Assembly: GCA_920105625.2 (NCBI GenBank)
Contig: OV050030.1
Location: forward strand, 322,572,531-322,636,530
DNA: 64,000 nt
Reading direction: 5' to 3'
DNA from: Clusia tigrina
Taxonomy: Eukaryota; Arthropoda; Insecta; Diptera; Clusiidae
Every line of letters starts with the position of its first letter. Position 1 is the first letter of the stretch. The notes below the pieces were generated by a model. That model had not been told where the DNA came from. It searched no databases and saw only the letters and a list, made by a program, of their open reading frames with translations. Shown here one piece after another: positions 46,573-57,470 of this stretch. The position numbers and the translations under genes were made by a program.

Positions 46573-47775
46573 ATGGGAAAGACGAGTTGGGTGTACACCG
46601 TGCGAAAAGACCAACTGGTAGTCTCTTGTGTCGAGTTTGGCCTAGAGGCCACGGGCACAGTGGAAGAGCTACGAAAGAGGCTTGCGGAGTTCATCACCGA
46701 CACAGAGATGACTCTAGACCAGGAGGTTCGGCTGGCAGAGCTACAGGCCCGACTCACGAGGAGTTTGTCGCCTGGACCCAGTTCACATCTAAGAGCTAGC
46801 CCCAGCGTAGAGAGACCTATAAGCCCCGGAGCATCGACAGACACGAAGAAAGCAGCGGGAATATCTGATACCGCGTTCCAGACAGTAGTCCCTGAAGTCT
46901 CGCGAAGCGGGATAGCCATCTACTCGGCAGTCATCGACCACGTTAGGAAATGGTCCTTGAAATATGATGGAGGGCATGACCCGATAGCTTTTATAGAGCG
47001 AGTGGAAGAATTATCGGAAGTCTATGGACTAAACAAGCACATGCTGCCTCGAACTATGCCAGAACTCCTAAAGGAGCGTGCTCTGCTCTGGTATAGAAAC
47101 AACAACCGAGCATGGGTTGATTGGGCTTTATTCAAAAAGGACTTCTTGAAGTTTTTCCTACCCACCAGGTACTTCGAAAAGCTGGAGGATGAAATTCGCC
47201 AACGACGGCAAAACCCACGTGAACACTTCAAACAGTACGTGGTAGAACTTCAAAACCTGATGCGTCACGCAGGATACACGGAGGCCCAGAAATTAGAACG
47301 AATCTTTCGCAACAGCCTAGAGGAATACCAGTGGTATGTCCGTCGAAAGGATTTCGATACGCTGGAAGAATTGGTGGAAATGGCGGAAGACCTCGAGGGC
47401 ATACGTGGTGACAACGAGACTTCACGAGCAGCACCACCACGACCACCGCCACCACGACCACCACCAACACGCCACGAGATACAACCACGGGTCGAGCGCA
47501 TGTCCCCATGCGAAACCAGAAACCGACAAGTAGCACCGGCCAACTGTACCAACAAGGTGGTACCTATAAATCCACGAACAGCATGCAGAAGATGTGGTCA
47601 GTCTGATCACATAGCGCGACACTGCCGCAATGCCCAAGTAGTTTTCTGTTGGGAGTGCGGTAGGAGAGGAACTAGAACAGTTGAATGCTGTAGGACGGTA
47701 GGGGGAAACGAGCGGGGCTGCCGCCAGCAACGAGGCATGGAGCAGCCCACGGACAACAAGCCTCAAACGCAGTAA
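46573..47775 (+). CDS. gag: Gag polyprotein, copy 3
   Basis: Intact 400-residue frame with the capsid-like region, Pro/Arg stretch and two knuckles, the second again lacking its His. AQVVFCW replaces AQVLFCW between the knuckles. Together with an open pol and an unchanged primer site, copy 3 is the least damaged internal region outside the RT active site. Confidence 0.88.
   Translation: MGKTSWVYTVRKDQLVVSCVEFGLEATGTVEELRKRLAEFITDTEMTLDQEVRLAELQARLTRSLSPGPSSHLRASPSVERPISPGASTDTKKAAGISDTAFQTVVPEVSRSGIAIYSAVIDHVRKWSLKYDGGHDPIAFIERVEELSEVYGLNKHMLPRTMPELLKERALLWYRNNNRAWVDWALFKKDFLKFFLPTRYFEKLEDEIRQRRQNPREHFKQYVVELQNLMRHAGYTEAQKLERIFRNSLEEYQWYVRRKDFDTLEELVEMAEDLEGIRGDNETSRAAPPRPPPPRPPPTRHEIQPRVERMSPCETRNRQVAPANCTNKVVPINPRTACRRCGQSDHIARHCRNAQVVFCWECGRRGTRTVECCRTVGGNERGCRQQRGMEQPTDNKPQTQ
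47703..47748 (+). promoter_or_regulatory. Candidate -1 frameshift signal, copy 3
   Basis: GGGAAAC at 47703-47709 with the same spacer and 7-bp stem. Confidence 0.7.
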
Positions 47776-50700
47776 GTGCACTACGCTACGATGGACAGCG
47801 TATCTGTGCCGCCGTCACCATTGGCACAGAAAACATCACGGCCACACTAGACACAGGCGCCACAAGGAGTTTCATCAGCGAGCGACTCATTTCCCATTTA
47901 GGTGCTACCACCGGTAGAGTAAACTCTACATACACTAGAGCACGGATGGCGGATGGTCGAACAAGGGATATTACTCAAGCGTTTGTGACGTGTGTCAAGC
48001 TTGGAGGAAAGGTATGTCAGCTGGAGCTACTTAGCATGCCCGACTCCACCGACGACTTACTGCTCGGCCTGGACTTCATGACACAGCAAGGCCTATCCAT
48101 GACATGTGGAGGCCAGGAAATCCAGCTAGGTCCCAAGACGGATGGTGTGCAATCACAAGTTATCGCATCGTGCACAACCATACGACATGAAACCGCTACG
48201 GACGAATCAAAGATAAAACTGTTTCTGGCCACAGAGTTGGCTAAATTCACAGACGGGCCAAACGTGACCAATATCACAAGCCACAAAATAGTGATGCGCG
48301 ATGACCGACCCATCAAACAACGATACTACCCGAGAAATCCAGCGCAGCAAGAAATCATTGGCGCGGAAGTGGACGAATTAATAGCTAAAGGCTGTATCGA
48401 ACCCTCGCATAGCCCCCACAGCGCACCGATTGTGCTAGTAAGGAAACGGGATGGGAAATGGCGTCTGTGCATCGATTATCGGCAACTCAACGCCAGGTCC
48501 ATACCCGACGCATACCCACTGCCGCGAATCCAACACATCTTAGACCGACTGCGTGATGCTAAATACATCAGTAGTCTCGATCTGAAGAACGGGTATTGGC
48601 AGATACCAATGGAGGAGCACAGCAAGCAGTATACCGCATTCACGGTACCCGGCAGAGGCCTCTTCCAGTGGCGTGTTATGCCTTTCGGGCTACACTCCGC
48701 ACCAGCAACCTTTCAAAGAGCACTGGACCAAGTTATTGGCCACGACATGGAGCCACACGCGTTTGCCTACCTTGATAACATTATTGTCACAGGGAGAGAC
48801 CTAGAAGAACACCTGAGAAACCTGCAAGAGGTGCTCCGACGGTTGAGGGAGGCAAATTTGAAACTAAATCTGGAGAAGCGTGCATTCTTTCGGAAGGAGC
48901 TAAAATATCTGGGACACGTGGTCAGCGACAAAGGAATACATACTGACCCAGATAAAATCGCTGCCATACGGGAGCTGCAACCACCAGAGAACACACGACA
49001 GCTACGCCGCTGCTTGGGCATCGCATCTTGGTACCGCCGTTTTGTACCCGACTTTGCAAAAGCAGTACACCCTTTAACGATGCTGCTAAAGAAAGGAAAA
49101 CATTTCCGATGGGGTACCGAACAACAGGAGGCTTTTGAATTACTGAAACAACGATTGACGGAAGCTCCGATCCTCGCCTGCCCAGACTTTAGTCAGAAGT
49201 TCACGCTCCAGACCGACGCCAGTGACTACGGGTTGGGAGCAGTGCTTACGCAGGAGATCGAGGGGGCGGAGCGAGTAATAGCGTACGCTAGTAGACACCT
49301 GAATGGAGCTGAGCTAAACTACTCCCCAACTGAGAAGGAGTGTCTAGCCATAATATGGGGCATCCGGAAAATGCGGCCATATCTGGAGGGCTACCACTTT
49401 ACCGTGATCACCGACCACCTATCGCTGAAATGGCTAAATTCCATCGAGAGCCCTTCAGGACGCATAGCACGGTGGGCGCTAGAACTTCAGCAGCATTCAT
49501 TCGAGATACAATACCGCAAAGGAAAACTAAATGTACTGGCGGACGCACTATCAAGACAACCGGTCGAGGCTGCATGCACTGTCACTGTGCAGGACCAAGC
49601 AGAGCAAAATTGCAAGTGGTGGCTCAAGCGAAAAGGAGAAATACTTGCCAACCCGGCTAAATTCTCCGACTACACACTGGAAAACGGGCAGCTGTATCGC
49701 CATATACCAAATCGCACGGGTGATGAGGACTGTACACCATGGAAGCTGTGCGTACCTAGGCCTCTGAGGGTACGAATTTTGCAAGAGAACCACGACGCGC
49801 CAACCGCAGGACACCTAGGCATCCGGAAAACGATAGCCCGAGTTGCAAATAGGTACTACTGGCCAGGACTGTTCCGGGACACCAGCCGCTACGTTCGTCA
49901 GTGCACACTATGCCAGAAGTACAAGCCCAGCCAACAACAACCTGCTGGAGAAATGCTGACGCAAATACCCCTGGAGCCGTGGGCCATATTGTGCGCGGAT
50001 TTTGTTGGACCTCTACCCCGCTCAAAGCATGGAAACACAATGGTACTAGTTTTCCATGATAAGTTCTCAAAATGGACAGAGATGGCGCCTCTTCGGAAGG
50101 CCACCACCGAGACTCTACAACGGGCCTTTCGGGAGCGCATCTTAGCCCGTTTCGGAGTTCCTAAGATCTTAGTGACGGACGACGGATCACAGTTTACAAG
50201 CAAGTCCTTTCAGCGCTTTGTAGAAGACTACGGTATCAAGCACCAGTTTACCGCACCGTACAAACCACAGGAAAATGCTGCCGAACGCGCCAACCGCCCA
50301 GTCAAGACCATGATCGCCCAATACGCCGGTAAACAGCAACAAAAGTGGGATGACCTACTGCCGGAGTTAACCCTGGCGATCAATACCAGCGTATCAGAGA
50401 CAACTGGCTATAGCCCCGCGTTCCTAATACAAGGACGGGAGCCACGACGCCCAGGAGCGTTGTACGATGAAACCACCCCAGGAACAGGACAACGGAAACA
50501 AACACCCAACGAAAGAGCCGAACTACTAAAGGAAGCATACACATTAGTGACAAGGAATCTGGAGCGAGCGGCTCAAGATCAACGGCGTCATTATAACCTA
50601 CGACGAAGGCCCTGGAAACCAGAAGTTGGACAATTGGTGTTAGCAAAACAGCACCATTTGTCCAAAGCCATTGATCACTTCGCCGCCAAGTTGGACCCAC

Positions 50701-50849
50701 GCTACGATGGGCCATACCAGATAGACACCTTCACCTCCCCAGTCATTGTCAAGATGAAACGTGAAGGAACCAAGGAGACAAAGACAGCGCATGTTAGCGA
50801 GCTGAAACCATTCTGCGCGCCTGGTGGCATCACAGCATACGCTAACTAA
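47706..50849 (+). CDS. pol: Pol polyprotein, copy 3 (open frame)
   Basis: The frame is open from the gag overlap to the TAA at 50847-50849, with 967 residues from the internal ATG at 47946. Protease DTGA, RT, RNase H, the integrase HHCC zinc site, DD35E core and GPY motif are all present. Differences from its siblings include Arg for Cys at 312 (EKRAFF), Leu for Met at 290 (EEHLRN) and Pro784 in ANRPVK. RT reads YLDN, so polymerase activity is doubtful despite the open frame. Expression would depend on the -1 shift from gag. Confidence 0.88.
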   Translation, partial: KRAGLPPATRHGAAHGQQASNAVSALRYDGQRICAAVTIGTENITATLDTGATRSFISERLISHLGATTGRVNSTYTRARMADGRTRDITQAFVTCVKLGGKVCQLELLSMPDSTDDLLLGLDFMTQQGLSMTCGGQEIQLGPKTDGVQSQVIASCTTIRHETATDESKIKLFLATELAKFTDGPNVTNITSHKIVMRDDRPIKQRYYPRNPAQQEIIGAEVDELIAKGCIEPSHSPHSAPIVLVRKRDGKWRLCIDYRQLNARSIPDAYPLPRIQHILDRLRDAKYISSLDLKNGYWQIPMEEHSKQYTAFTVPGRGLFQWRVMPFGLHSAPATFQRALDQVIGHDMEPHAFAYLDNIIVTGRDLEEHLRNLQEVLRRLREANLKLNLEKRAFFRKELKYLGHVVSDKGIHTDPDKIAAIRELQPPENTRQLRRCLGIASWYRRFVPDFAKAVHPLTMLLKKGKHFRWGTEQQEAFELLKQRLTEAPILACPDFSQKFTLQTDASDYGLGAVLTQEIEGAERVIAYASRHLNGAELNYSPTEKECLAIIWGIRKMRPYLEGYHFTVITDHLSLKWLNSIESPSGRIARWALELQQHSFEIQYRKGKLNVLADALSRQPVEAACTVTVQDQAEQNCKWWLKRKGEILANPAKFSDYTLENGQLYRHIPNRTGDEDCTPWKLCVPRPLRVRILQENHDAPTAGHLGIRKTIARVANRYYWPGLFRDTSRYVRQCTLCQKYKPSQQQPAGEMLTQIPLEPWAILCADFVGPLPRSKHGNTMVLVFHDKFSKWTEMAPLRKATTETLQRAFRERILARFGVPKILVTDDGSQFTSKSFQRFVEDYGIKHQFTAPYKPQENAAERANRPVKTMIAQYAGKQQQKWDDLLPELTLAINTSVSETTGYSPAFLIQGREPRRPGALYDETTPGTGQRKQTPNERAELLKEAYTLVTRNLERAAQDQRRHYNLRRRPWKPEVGQLVLAKQHHLSKAIDHFAAKLDPRYDGPYQIDTFTSPVIVKMKREGTKETKTAHVSELKPFCAPGGITAYAN

Positions 50850-50977
50850 CAAACGCATCTGACGAGAACAGTGTACACAACGGAAAGGAATCCGATTCCA
50901 GCGAGGATCATGCAAAATCATCACCCTCTGGCAGGGTAAGGTGACCATTTTCCATCGGCCGCAAAGTAGGGAGGACA
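50850..50977 (+). other. Pol 3' UTR and polypurine tract, copy 3
   Basis: Same 128-bp non-coding segment ending in the purine-rich run before LTR4. No env. Confidence 0.7.
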
Positions 50978-52972
50978 TGTGAGGAGCAAATTTTAGGCGT
51001 AAATTTGCCCCTACATATTTAGTTTTGCCATAACGCCCCAAACGTGTATATTTAAAATAGGGGCCAAGTGCTTAAACAACCAACCCTAAAATATATACGT
51101 TAATAGTCCTAAGAATTTGGCACCTCCCACTTTCATTGCTAAAACCACACACACAACCGCCATCATATTTAGTGCAGCAGCCATCATACAAGTGAGTCTA
51201 AGACACCTCCCACCATAGTAATGCTACCAACAACAAGTGTTATACTCTGCATTGGGAGGAGAGAAGACACAGCCACAATTAAGTCAGACAGTGGAACCCT
51301 GTGATAAGCGACGAAAAACATGCAACGAAGTCAACAACGCAAGATAACACAGGAGAATATGACACAAACAATTGTGCAACCGGCTGACCACAGTTAAAAT
51401 AATATGAATTTACAACAACAGTGCCCAACGCACTGATATGAATTCACAACAACAGTGCCCAACGCACTGATATGAACTTACAACAACAGTGCCTAACGCA
51501 ATGCTAGAAATTTACAAGAGATCGCGACAGAAGTTGCCGACTGCATTAGTTCGGAAAATAACCCACTAACAACACCCAAAAACGAAGGCCAAGCACAAAG
51601 TGGAACACGACAGACCGATCGCTAAGCACACCAACAGACCGGACAAAGCATAAAGAGGAGAAGCAAAATTAAATATCCAATATTTAATATTTTTAAATAT
51701 TTTATGCCATCGATATAAAATATCAACAAAGTGCTGAAGGTGGCCGAAGGACAAATAGCAACAACAACAAACAACACAAGGAACAACAACAAGGTAAATC
51801 ATCACAACAACAACACAATATTGAAGGTGGCCCAAGGTCAAATTCAAACGAGAAGAACAATGCGGGAAACCGTAGCAACATGCCACAACAAACTACAGTT
51901 CCCGCACAACAACAACTATTGGATGATCTACACTAAACCTGGAGCATAAAAGCAGGAGCAACTGGCAACCCAGCCTCTTTCTTTCATTCGGCATCAGGCA
52001 GACACGACGCTCTTTCTTTCATTCGGCATCAGGCAGACCAGACGCATCGTACTAAACAGAGTAATACGCACTGACAAACGCAACAGAAGCTAGGGGAATC
52101 TAGAGGAGATTATGGTTTATAATCGATTCTCTGCTAGAAACCCACACTGACAAACGCAACAGAAGCTAGGGGAATCTAGAGGAGATTATGGTTTATAATC
52201 GATTCTCTGCTAGAAACCCACACTGACAAACGCAACAGAAGCTAGGGGAATCTAGAGGAGATTATGGTTTATAATCAATTCTCTGCTAGAAACCCACACT
52301 GACAAACGCAACAGAAGCTAGGGGAATCTAGAGGAGATTATGGTTTATAATCGATTCTCTGCTAGAAACCCACACTGACAAACGCAACAGAAGCTAGGGG
52401 AATCTAGAGGAGATTATGGTTTATAATCGATTCTCTGCTAGAAACCCACACTGACAAACGCAACAGAAGCTAGGGGAATCTAGAGGAGATTATGGTTTAT
52501 AATCGATTCTCTGCTAGAAACCCACACTGACAAACGCAACAGAAGCTAGGGGAATCTAGAGGAGATTATGGTTTATAATCGATTCTCTGCTAGAAACCCA
52601 CACTGACAAACGCAACAGAAGCTAGGGGAATCTAGAGGAGATTATGGTTTATAATCGATTCTCTGCTAGAAACCCACACTGACAAACGCAACAGAAGCTA
52701 GGGGAATCTAGAGGAGATTATGGTTTATAATCGATTCTCTGCCAGAAACCCACACTGACAAACGCTACAGAAGCTAGGGGGACATATAGTTCAACTGTGT
52801 CCATATTTAAGTTTAGTAAAAATAATGGTATCAAGTAGTTAAGCCTTTTTAAAATTAATAAATAAATAAAATAATTAAATCAACGTAAACAAGCTTTGAA
52901 TACTTTAGAGATTTTCTGTAAACGACTCCTGGAAATCCGGCGAGCTTACCCCGGCGAAAACGAATCGTTACA
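50978..52972 (+). repeat. Ty3/gypsy LTR4 (1995 bp)
   Basis: It is 228 bp (3 x 76) longer than LTR2 and LTR3 because it has nine minisatellite units. Diagnostic changes shared only with LTR5 are GGAGGAGAGAAGAC, AATATGACAC and AGAGTAATACGC. Confidence 0.9.
52069..52782 (+). repeat. 76-bp minisatellite, 9 units plus partial, LTR4
   Basis: Exact 9 x 76-bp spacing (52069-52752). The third unit carries TATAATCAATTC, which disturbs the hairpin flank. The same unit carries the same change in LTR5. Confidence 0.95.
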
Positions 52973-52973
52973 G

Positions 52974-52991
52974 TGGCACCCGAGCAGTGAC
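52974..52991 (+). other. Primer-binding site, copy 4 (mutated)
   Basis: It reads TGGCACCCGAGCAGTGAC, one substitution (G to T) away from copies 1 and 3. Copy 5 shares it. Confidence 0.7.
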
Positions 52992-53065
52992 TTGAGAATA
53001 AAGAGAGTAAATACAACAAAGCTATATTATCCAACCCACGTCCCATCACCAGAGTCTGACACAGG

Positions 53066-54268
53066 ATGGGAAAGACGAGTTGGGTGTACACCGTGCGAAA
53101 AGACCAACTGGTAGTCTCTTGTGTCGAGTTTGGCCTAGAGGCCACGGGCACAGTGGAAGAGCTACGAAAGAGGCTTGCGGAGTTCATCACCGACACAGAG
53201 ATGACTCTAGACCAGGAGGTTCGGCTGGCAGAGCTACAGGCCCGACTCACGAGGAGTTTGTCGCCTGGACCCAGTTCACATCTAAGAGCTAGCCCCAGCG
53301 TAGAGAGACCTATAAGCCCCGGAGCATCGACAGACACGAAGAAAGCAGCGGGAATATCTGATACCGCGTTCCAGACAGTAGTCCCTGAAGTCTCGGGAAG
53401 CGGGATAGCCATCTACTCGGCAGTCATCGACCACGTTAGGAAATGGTCCTTGAAATATGATGGAGGGCATGACCCGATAGCTTTTATAGAGCGAGTGGAA
53501 GAATTATCGGAAGTCTATGGACTAAACAAGCACATGCTGCCTCGAACTATGCCAGAACTCCTAAAGGAGCGTGCTCTGCTCTGGTATAGAAACAACAACC
53601 GAGCATGGGTTGATTGGGCTTTATTCAAAAAGGACTTCTTGAAGTTTTTCCTACCCACCAGGTACTTCGAAAAGCTGGAGGATGAAATTCGCCAAAGACG
53701 GCAAAACCCACGTGAACACTTCAAACAGTACGTGGTAGAACTTCAAAACCTGATGCGTCACGCAGGATACACGGAGGCCCAGAAATTAGAACGAATCTTT
53801 CGCAACAGCCTAGAGGAATACCAGTGGTATGTCCGTCGAAAGGATTTCGATACGCTGGAAGAATTGGTGGAAATGGCGGAAGACCTCGAGGGCATACGTG
53901 GTGACAACGAGACTTCACGAGCAGCACCACCACGACCACCGCCACCACGACCACCACCAACACGCCACGAGATACAACCACGGGTCAAGCGCATGTCCCC
54001 ATGCGAAACCAGAAACCGACAAGTAGCACCGGCCAACTGTACCAACAAGGTGGTACCTATAAATCCACGAACAGCATGCAGAAGATGTGGTCAGTCTGAT
54101 CACATAGCGCGACACTGCCGCAATGCCCAAGTAGTTTTCTGTTGGGAGTGCGGTAGGAGAGGAACTAGAACAGTTGAATGCTGTAGGACGGTAGGGGGAA
54201 ACGAGCGGGGCTGCCGCCAGCAACGAGGCATGGAGCAGCCCACGGACAACAAGCCTCAAACGCAGTAA
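53066..54268 (+). CDS. gag: Gag polyprotein, copy 4
   Basis: Intact 400-residue frame with the same domain order. It shares SGSG (Gly for Arg) near residue 111 with copy 5. A private Glu-to-Lys change occurs at residue 308 (RVKRMS). The second knuckle again lacks His. Confidence 0.87.
   Translation: MGKTSWVYTVRKDQLVVSCVEFGLEATGTVEELRKRLAEFITDTEMTLDQEVRLAELQARLTRSLSPGPSSHLRASPSVERPISPGASTDTKKAAGISDTAFQTVVPEVSGSGIAIYSAVIDHVRKWSLKYDGGHDPIAFIERVEELSEVYGLNKHMLPRTMPELLKERALLWYRNNNRAWVDWALFKKDFLKFFLPTRYFEKLEDEIRQRRQNPREHFKQYVVELQNLMRHAGYTEAQKLERIFRNSLEEYQWYVRRKDFDTLEELVEMAEDLEGIRGDNETSRAAPPRPPPPRPPPTRHEIQPRVKRMSPCETRNRQVAPANCTNKVVPINPRTACRRCGQSDHIARHCRNAQVVFCWECGRRGTRTVECCRTVGGNERGCRQQRGMEQPTDNKPQTQ
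54196..54241 (+). promoter_or_regulatory. Candidate -1 frameshift signal, copy 4
   Basis: GGGAAAC at 54196-54202 with an unchanged downstream stem. Confidence 0.7.
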
Positions 54269-57200
54269 GTGCACTACGCTACGATGGACAGCGTATCTGT
54301 GCCGCCGTCACCATTGGCACAGAAAACATCACGGCCACACTAGACACAGGCGCCACAAGGAGTTTCATCAGCGAGCGCCTCATTTCCCATTTAGGTGCTA
54401 CCACCGGTAGAGTAAACTCTACATACACTAGAGCACGGATGGCGGATGGTCGAACAAGGGATATTACTCAAGCGTTTGTGACGTGTGTCAAGCTTGGAGG
54501 AAAGGTATGTCAGCTGGAGCTACTTAGCATGCCCGACTCCACCGACGACTTACTGCTCGGCCTGGACTTCATGACACAGCAAGGCCTATCCATGACATGT
54601 GGAGGCCAGGAAATCCAGCTAGGTCCCAAGACGGATGGTGTGCAATCACAAGTTATCGCATCGTGCACAACCATACGACATGAAGCCGCTACGGACGAAT
54701 CAAAGATAAAACTGTTTCTGGCCACAGAGTTGGCTAAATTCACAGACGGGCCAAACGTGACCAATATCACAAGCCACAAAATAGTGATGCGCGATGACCG
54801 ACCCATCAAACAACGATACTACCCGAGAAATCCAGCGCAGCAAGAAATCATTGGCGCGGAAGTGGACGAATTAATAGCTAAAGGCTGTATCGAACCCTCG
54901 CATAGCCCCCACAGCGCACCGATTGTGCTAGTAAGGAAACGGGATGGGAAATGGCGTCTGTGCATCGATTATCGGCAACTCAACGCCAGGTCCATACCCG
55001 ACGCATACCCACTGCCGCGAATCCAACACATCTTAGACCGACTGCGTGATGCTAAATACATCAGTAGTCTCGATCTGAAGAACGGGTATTGGCAGATACC
55101 AATGGAGGAGCACAGCAAGCAGTATACCGCGTTCACGGTACCCGGCAGAGGCCTCTTCCAGTGGCGTGTTATGCCTTTCGGGCTACACTCCGCACCAGCA
55201 ACGTTTCAAAGAGCACTGGACCAAGTTATTGGCCACGACATGGAGCCACACGCGTTTGCCTACCTTGATAACATTATTGTCACAGGGAGAGACCTAGAAG
55301 AACACATGAGAAACCTGCAAGAGGTGCTCCGACGGTTGAGGGAGGCAAATTTGAAACTAAATCTGGAGAAGTGTGCATTCTTTCGGAAGGAGCTAAAATA
55401 TCTGGGACACGTGGTCAGCGACAAAGGAATACATACTGACCCAGATAAAATCGCTGCCATACGGGAGCTGCAACCACCAGAGAACATACGACAGCTACGC
55501 CGCTGCTTGGGCATCGCATCTTGGTACCGCCGTTTTGTACCCGACTTTGCAAAAGCAGTACACCCTTTAACGATGCTGCTAAAGAAAGGAAAACATTTCC
55601 GATGGGGTACCGAACAACAGGAGGCTTTTGAATTACTGAAACAACGATTGACGGAAGCTCCGATCCTCGCCTGCCCAGACTTTAGTCAGAAGTTCACGCT
55701 CCAGACCGACGCCAGTGACTACGGGTTGGGAGCAGTGCTTACGCAGGAGATCGAGGGGGCGGAGCGAGTAATAGCGTACGCTAGTAGACACCTGAATGGA
55801 GCTGAGCTAAACTACTCCCCAACTGAGAAGGAGTGTCTAGCCATAATGTGGGGCATCCGGAAAATGCGGCCATATCTGGAGGGCTACCACTTTACCGTGA
55901 TCACCGACCACCTATCGCTGAAATGGCTAAATTCCATCGAGAGCCCTTCAGGACGCATAGCACGGTGGGCGCTAGAACTTCAGCAGCATTCATTCGAGGT
56001 ACAATACCGCAAAGGAAAACTAAATGTACTGCCGGACGCACTATCAAGACAACCGGTCGAGGCTGCATGCACTGTCACTGTGCAGGACCAAGCAGAGCAA
56101 AATTGCAGGTGGTGGCTCAAGCGAAAAGGAGAAATACTTGCCAACCCGGCTAAATTCTCCGACTACACACTGGAAAACGGGCAGCTGTATCGCCATATAC
56201 CAAATCGCACGGGTGATGAGGACTGTACACCATGGAAGCTGTGCGTACCTAGGCCTCTGAGGGTACGAATTTTGCAAGAGAACCACGACGCGCCAACCGC
56301 AGGACACCTAGGCATCCGGAAAACGATAGCCCGAGTTGCAAATAGGTACTACTGGCCAGGACTGTTCCGGGACACCAGCCGCTACGTTCGTCAGTGCACA
56401 CTATGCCAGAAGTACAAGCCCAGCCAACAACAACCTGCTGGAGAAATGCTGACGCAAATACCCCTGGAGCCGTGGGCCATATTGTGCGCGGATTTTGTTG
56501 GACCTCTACCCCGCTCAAAGCATGGAAACACAATGGTACTAGTTTTCCATGATAAGTTCTCAAAATGGACAGAGATGGCGCCTCTTCGGAAGGCCACCAC
56601 CGAGACTCTACAACGGGCCTTTCGGGAGCGCATCTTAGCCCGTTTCGGAGTTCCTAAGATCTTAGTGACGGACGACGGATCACAGTTTACAAGCAAGTCC
56701 TTTCAGCGCTTTGTAGAAGACTACGGTATCAAGCACCAGTTTACCGCACCGTACAAACCACAGGAAAATGCTGCCGAACGCGCCAACCGCACAGTCAAGA
56801 CCATGATCGCCCAATACGCCGGTAAACAGCAACAAAAGTGGGATGACCTACTGCCGGAGTTAACCCTGGCGATCAATACCAGCGTATCAGAGACAACTGG
56901 CTATAGCCCCGCGTTCCTAATACAAGGACGGGAGCCACGACGCCCAGGAGCGTTGTACGATGAAACCACCCCAGGAACAGGACAACGGAAACAAACACCC
57001 AACGAAAGAGCCGAACTACTAAAGGAAGCATACACATTAGTGACAAGGAATCTGGAGCGAGCGGCTCAAGATCAACGGCGTCATTATAACCTACGACGAA
57101 GGCCCTGGAAACCAGAAGTTGGACAATTGGTGTTAGCAAAACAGCACCATTTGTCCAAAGCCATTGATCACTTCGCCGCCAAGTTGGACCCACGCTACGA

Positions 57201-57342
57201 TGGGCCATACCAGATAGACACCTTCACCTCCCCAGTCATTGTCAAGATGAAACGTGAAGGAACCAAGGAGACAAAGACAGCGCATATTAGCGAGCTGAAA
57301 CCATTCTGCGCGCCTGGTGGCATCACAGCATACGCTAACTAA
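54199..57342 (+). CDS. pol: Pol polyprotein, copy 4 (open frame)
   Basis: The -1 frame is open to the stop at 57340-57342, 967 residues from the ATG at 54439, with all protease, RT, RNase H and integrase landmarks. ANRTVK (Thr784) agrees with the usual integrase E-R-x-N-R-T motif, whereas copies 1-3 have Pro. Private changes are Met for Ile at 470 (LAIMWG) and Pro for Ala at 532, next to the RNase H Asp533 (LPDALSR). RT again reads YLDN (Asn codon 55270-55272). Confidence 0.88.
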   Translation, partial: KRAGLPPATRHGAAHGQQASNAVSALRYDGQRICAAVTIGTENITATLDTGATRSFISERLISHLGATTGRVNSTYTRARMADGRTRDITQAFVTCVKLGGKVCQLELLSMPDSTDDLLLGLDFMTQQGLSMTCGGQEIQLGPKTDGVQSQVIASCTTIRHEAATDESKIKLFLATELAKFTDGPNVTNITSHKIVMRDDRPIKQRYYPRNPAQQEIIGAEVDELIAKGCIEPSHSPHSAPIVLVRKRDGKWRLCIDYRQLNARSIPDAYPLPRIQHILDRLRDAKYISSLDLKNGYWQIPMEEHSKQYTAFTVPGRGLFQWRVMPFGLHSAPATFQRALDQVIGHDMEPHAFAYLDNIIVTGRDLEEHMRNLQEVLRRLREANLKLNLEKCAFFRKELKYLGHVVSDKGIHTDPDKIAAIRELQPPENIRQLRRCLGIASWYRRFVPDFAKAVHPLTMLLKKGKHFRWGTEQQEAFELLKQRLTEAPILACPDFSQKFTLQTDASDYGLGAVLTQEIEGAERVIAYASRHLNGAELNYSPTEKECLAIMWGIRKMRPYLEGYHFTVITDHLSLKWLNSIESPSGRIARWALELQQHSFEVQYRKGKLNVLPDALSRQPVEAACTVTVQDQAEQNCRWWLKRKGEILANPAKFSDYTLENGQLYRHIPNRTGDEDCTPWKLCVPRPLRVRILQENHDAPTAGHLGIRKTIARVANRYYWPGLFRDTSRYVRQCTLCQKYKPSQQQPAGEMLTQIPLEPWAILCADFVGPLPRSKHGNTMVLVFHDKFSKWTEMAPLRKATTETLQRAFRERILARFGVPKILVTDDGSQFTSKSFQRFVEDYGIKHQFTAPYKPQENAAERANRTVKTMIAQYAGKQQQKWDDLLPELTLAINTSVSETTGYSPAFLIQGREPRRPGALYDETTPGTGQRKQTPNERAELLKEAYTLVTRNLERAAQDQRRHYNLRRRPWKPEVGQLVLAKQHHLSKAIDHFAAKLDPRYDGPYQIDTFTSPVIVKMKREGTKETKTAHISELKPFCAPGGITAYAN

Positions 57343-57470
57343 CAAACGCATCTGACGAGAACAGTGTACACAACGGAAAGGAATCCGATTCCAGCGAGGA
57401 TCATGCAAAATCATCACCCTCTGGCAGGGTAAGGTGACCATTTTCCATCGGCCGCAAAGTAGGGAGGACA
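57343..57470 (+). other. Pol 3' UTR and polypurine tract, copy 4
   Basis: Same 128-bp segment before LTR5. No env. Confidence 0.7.
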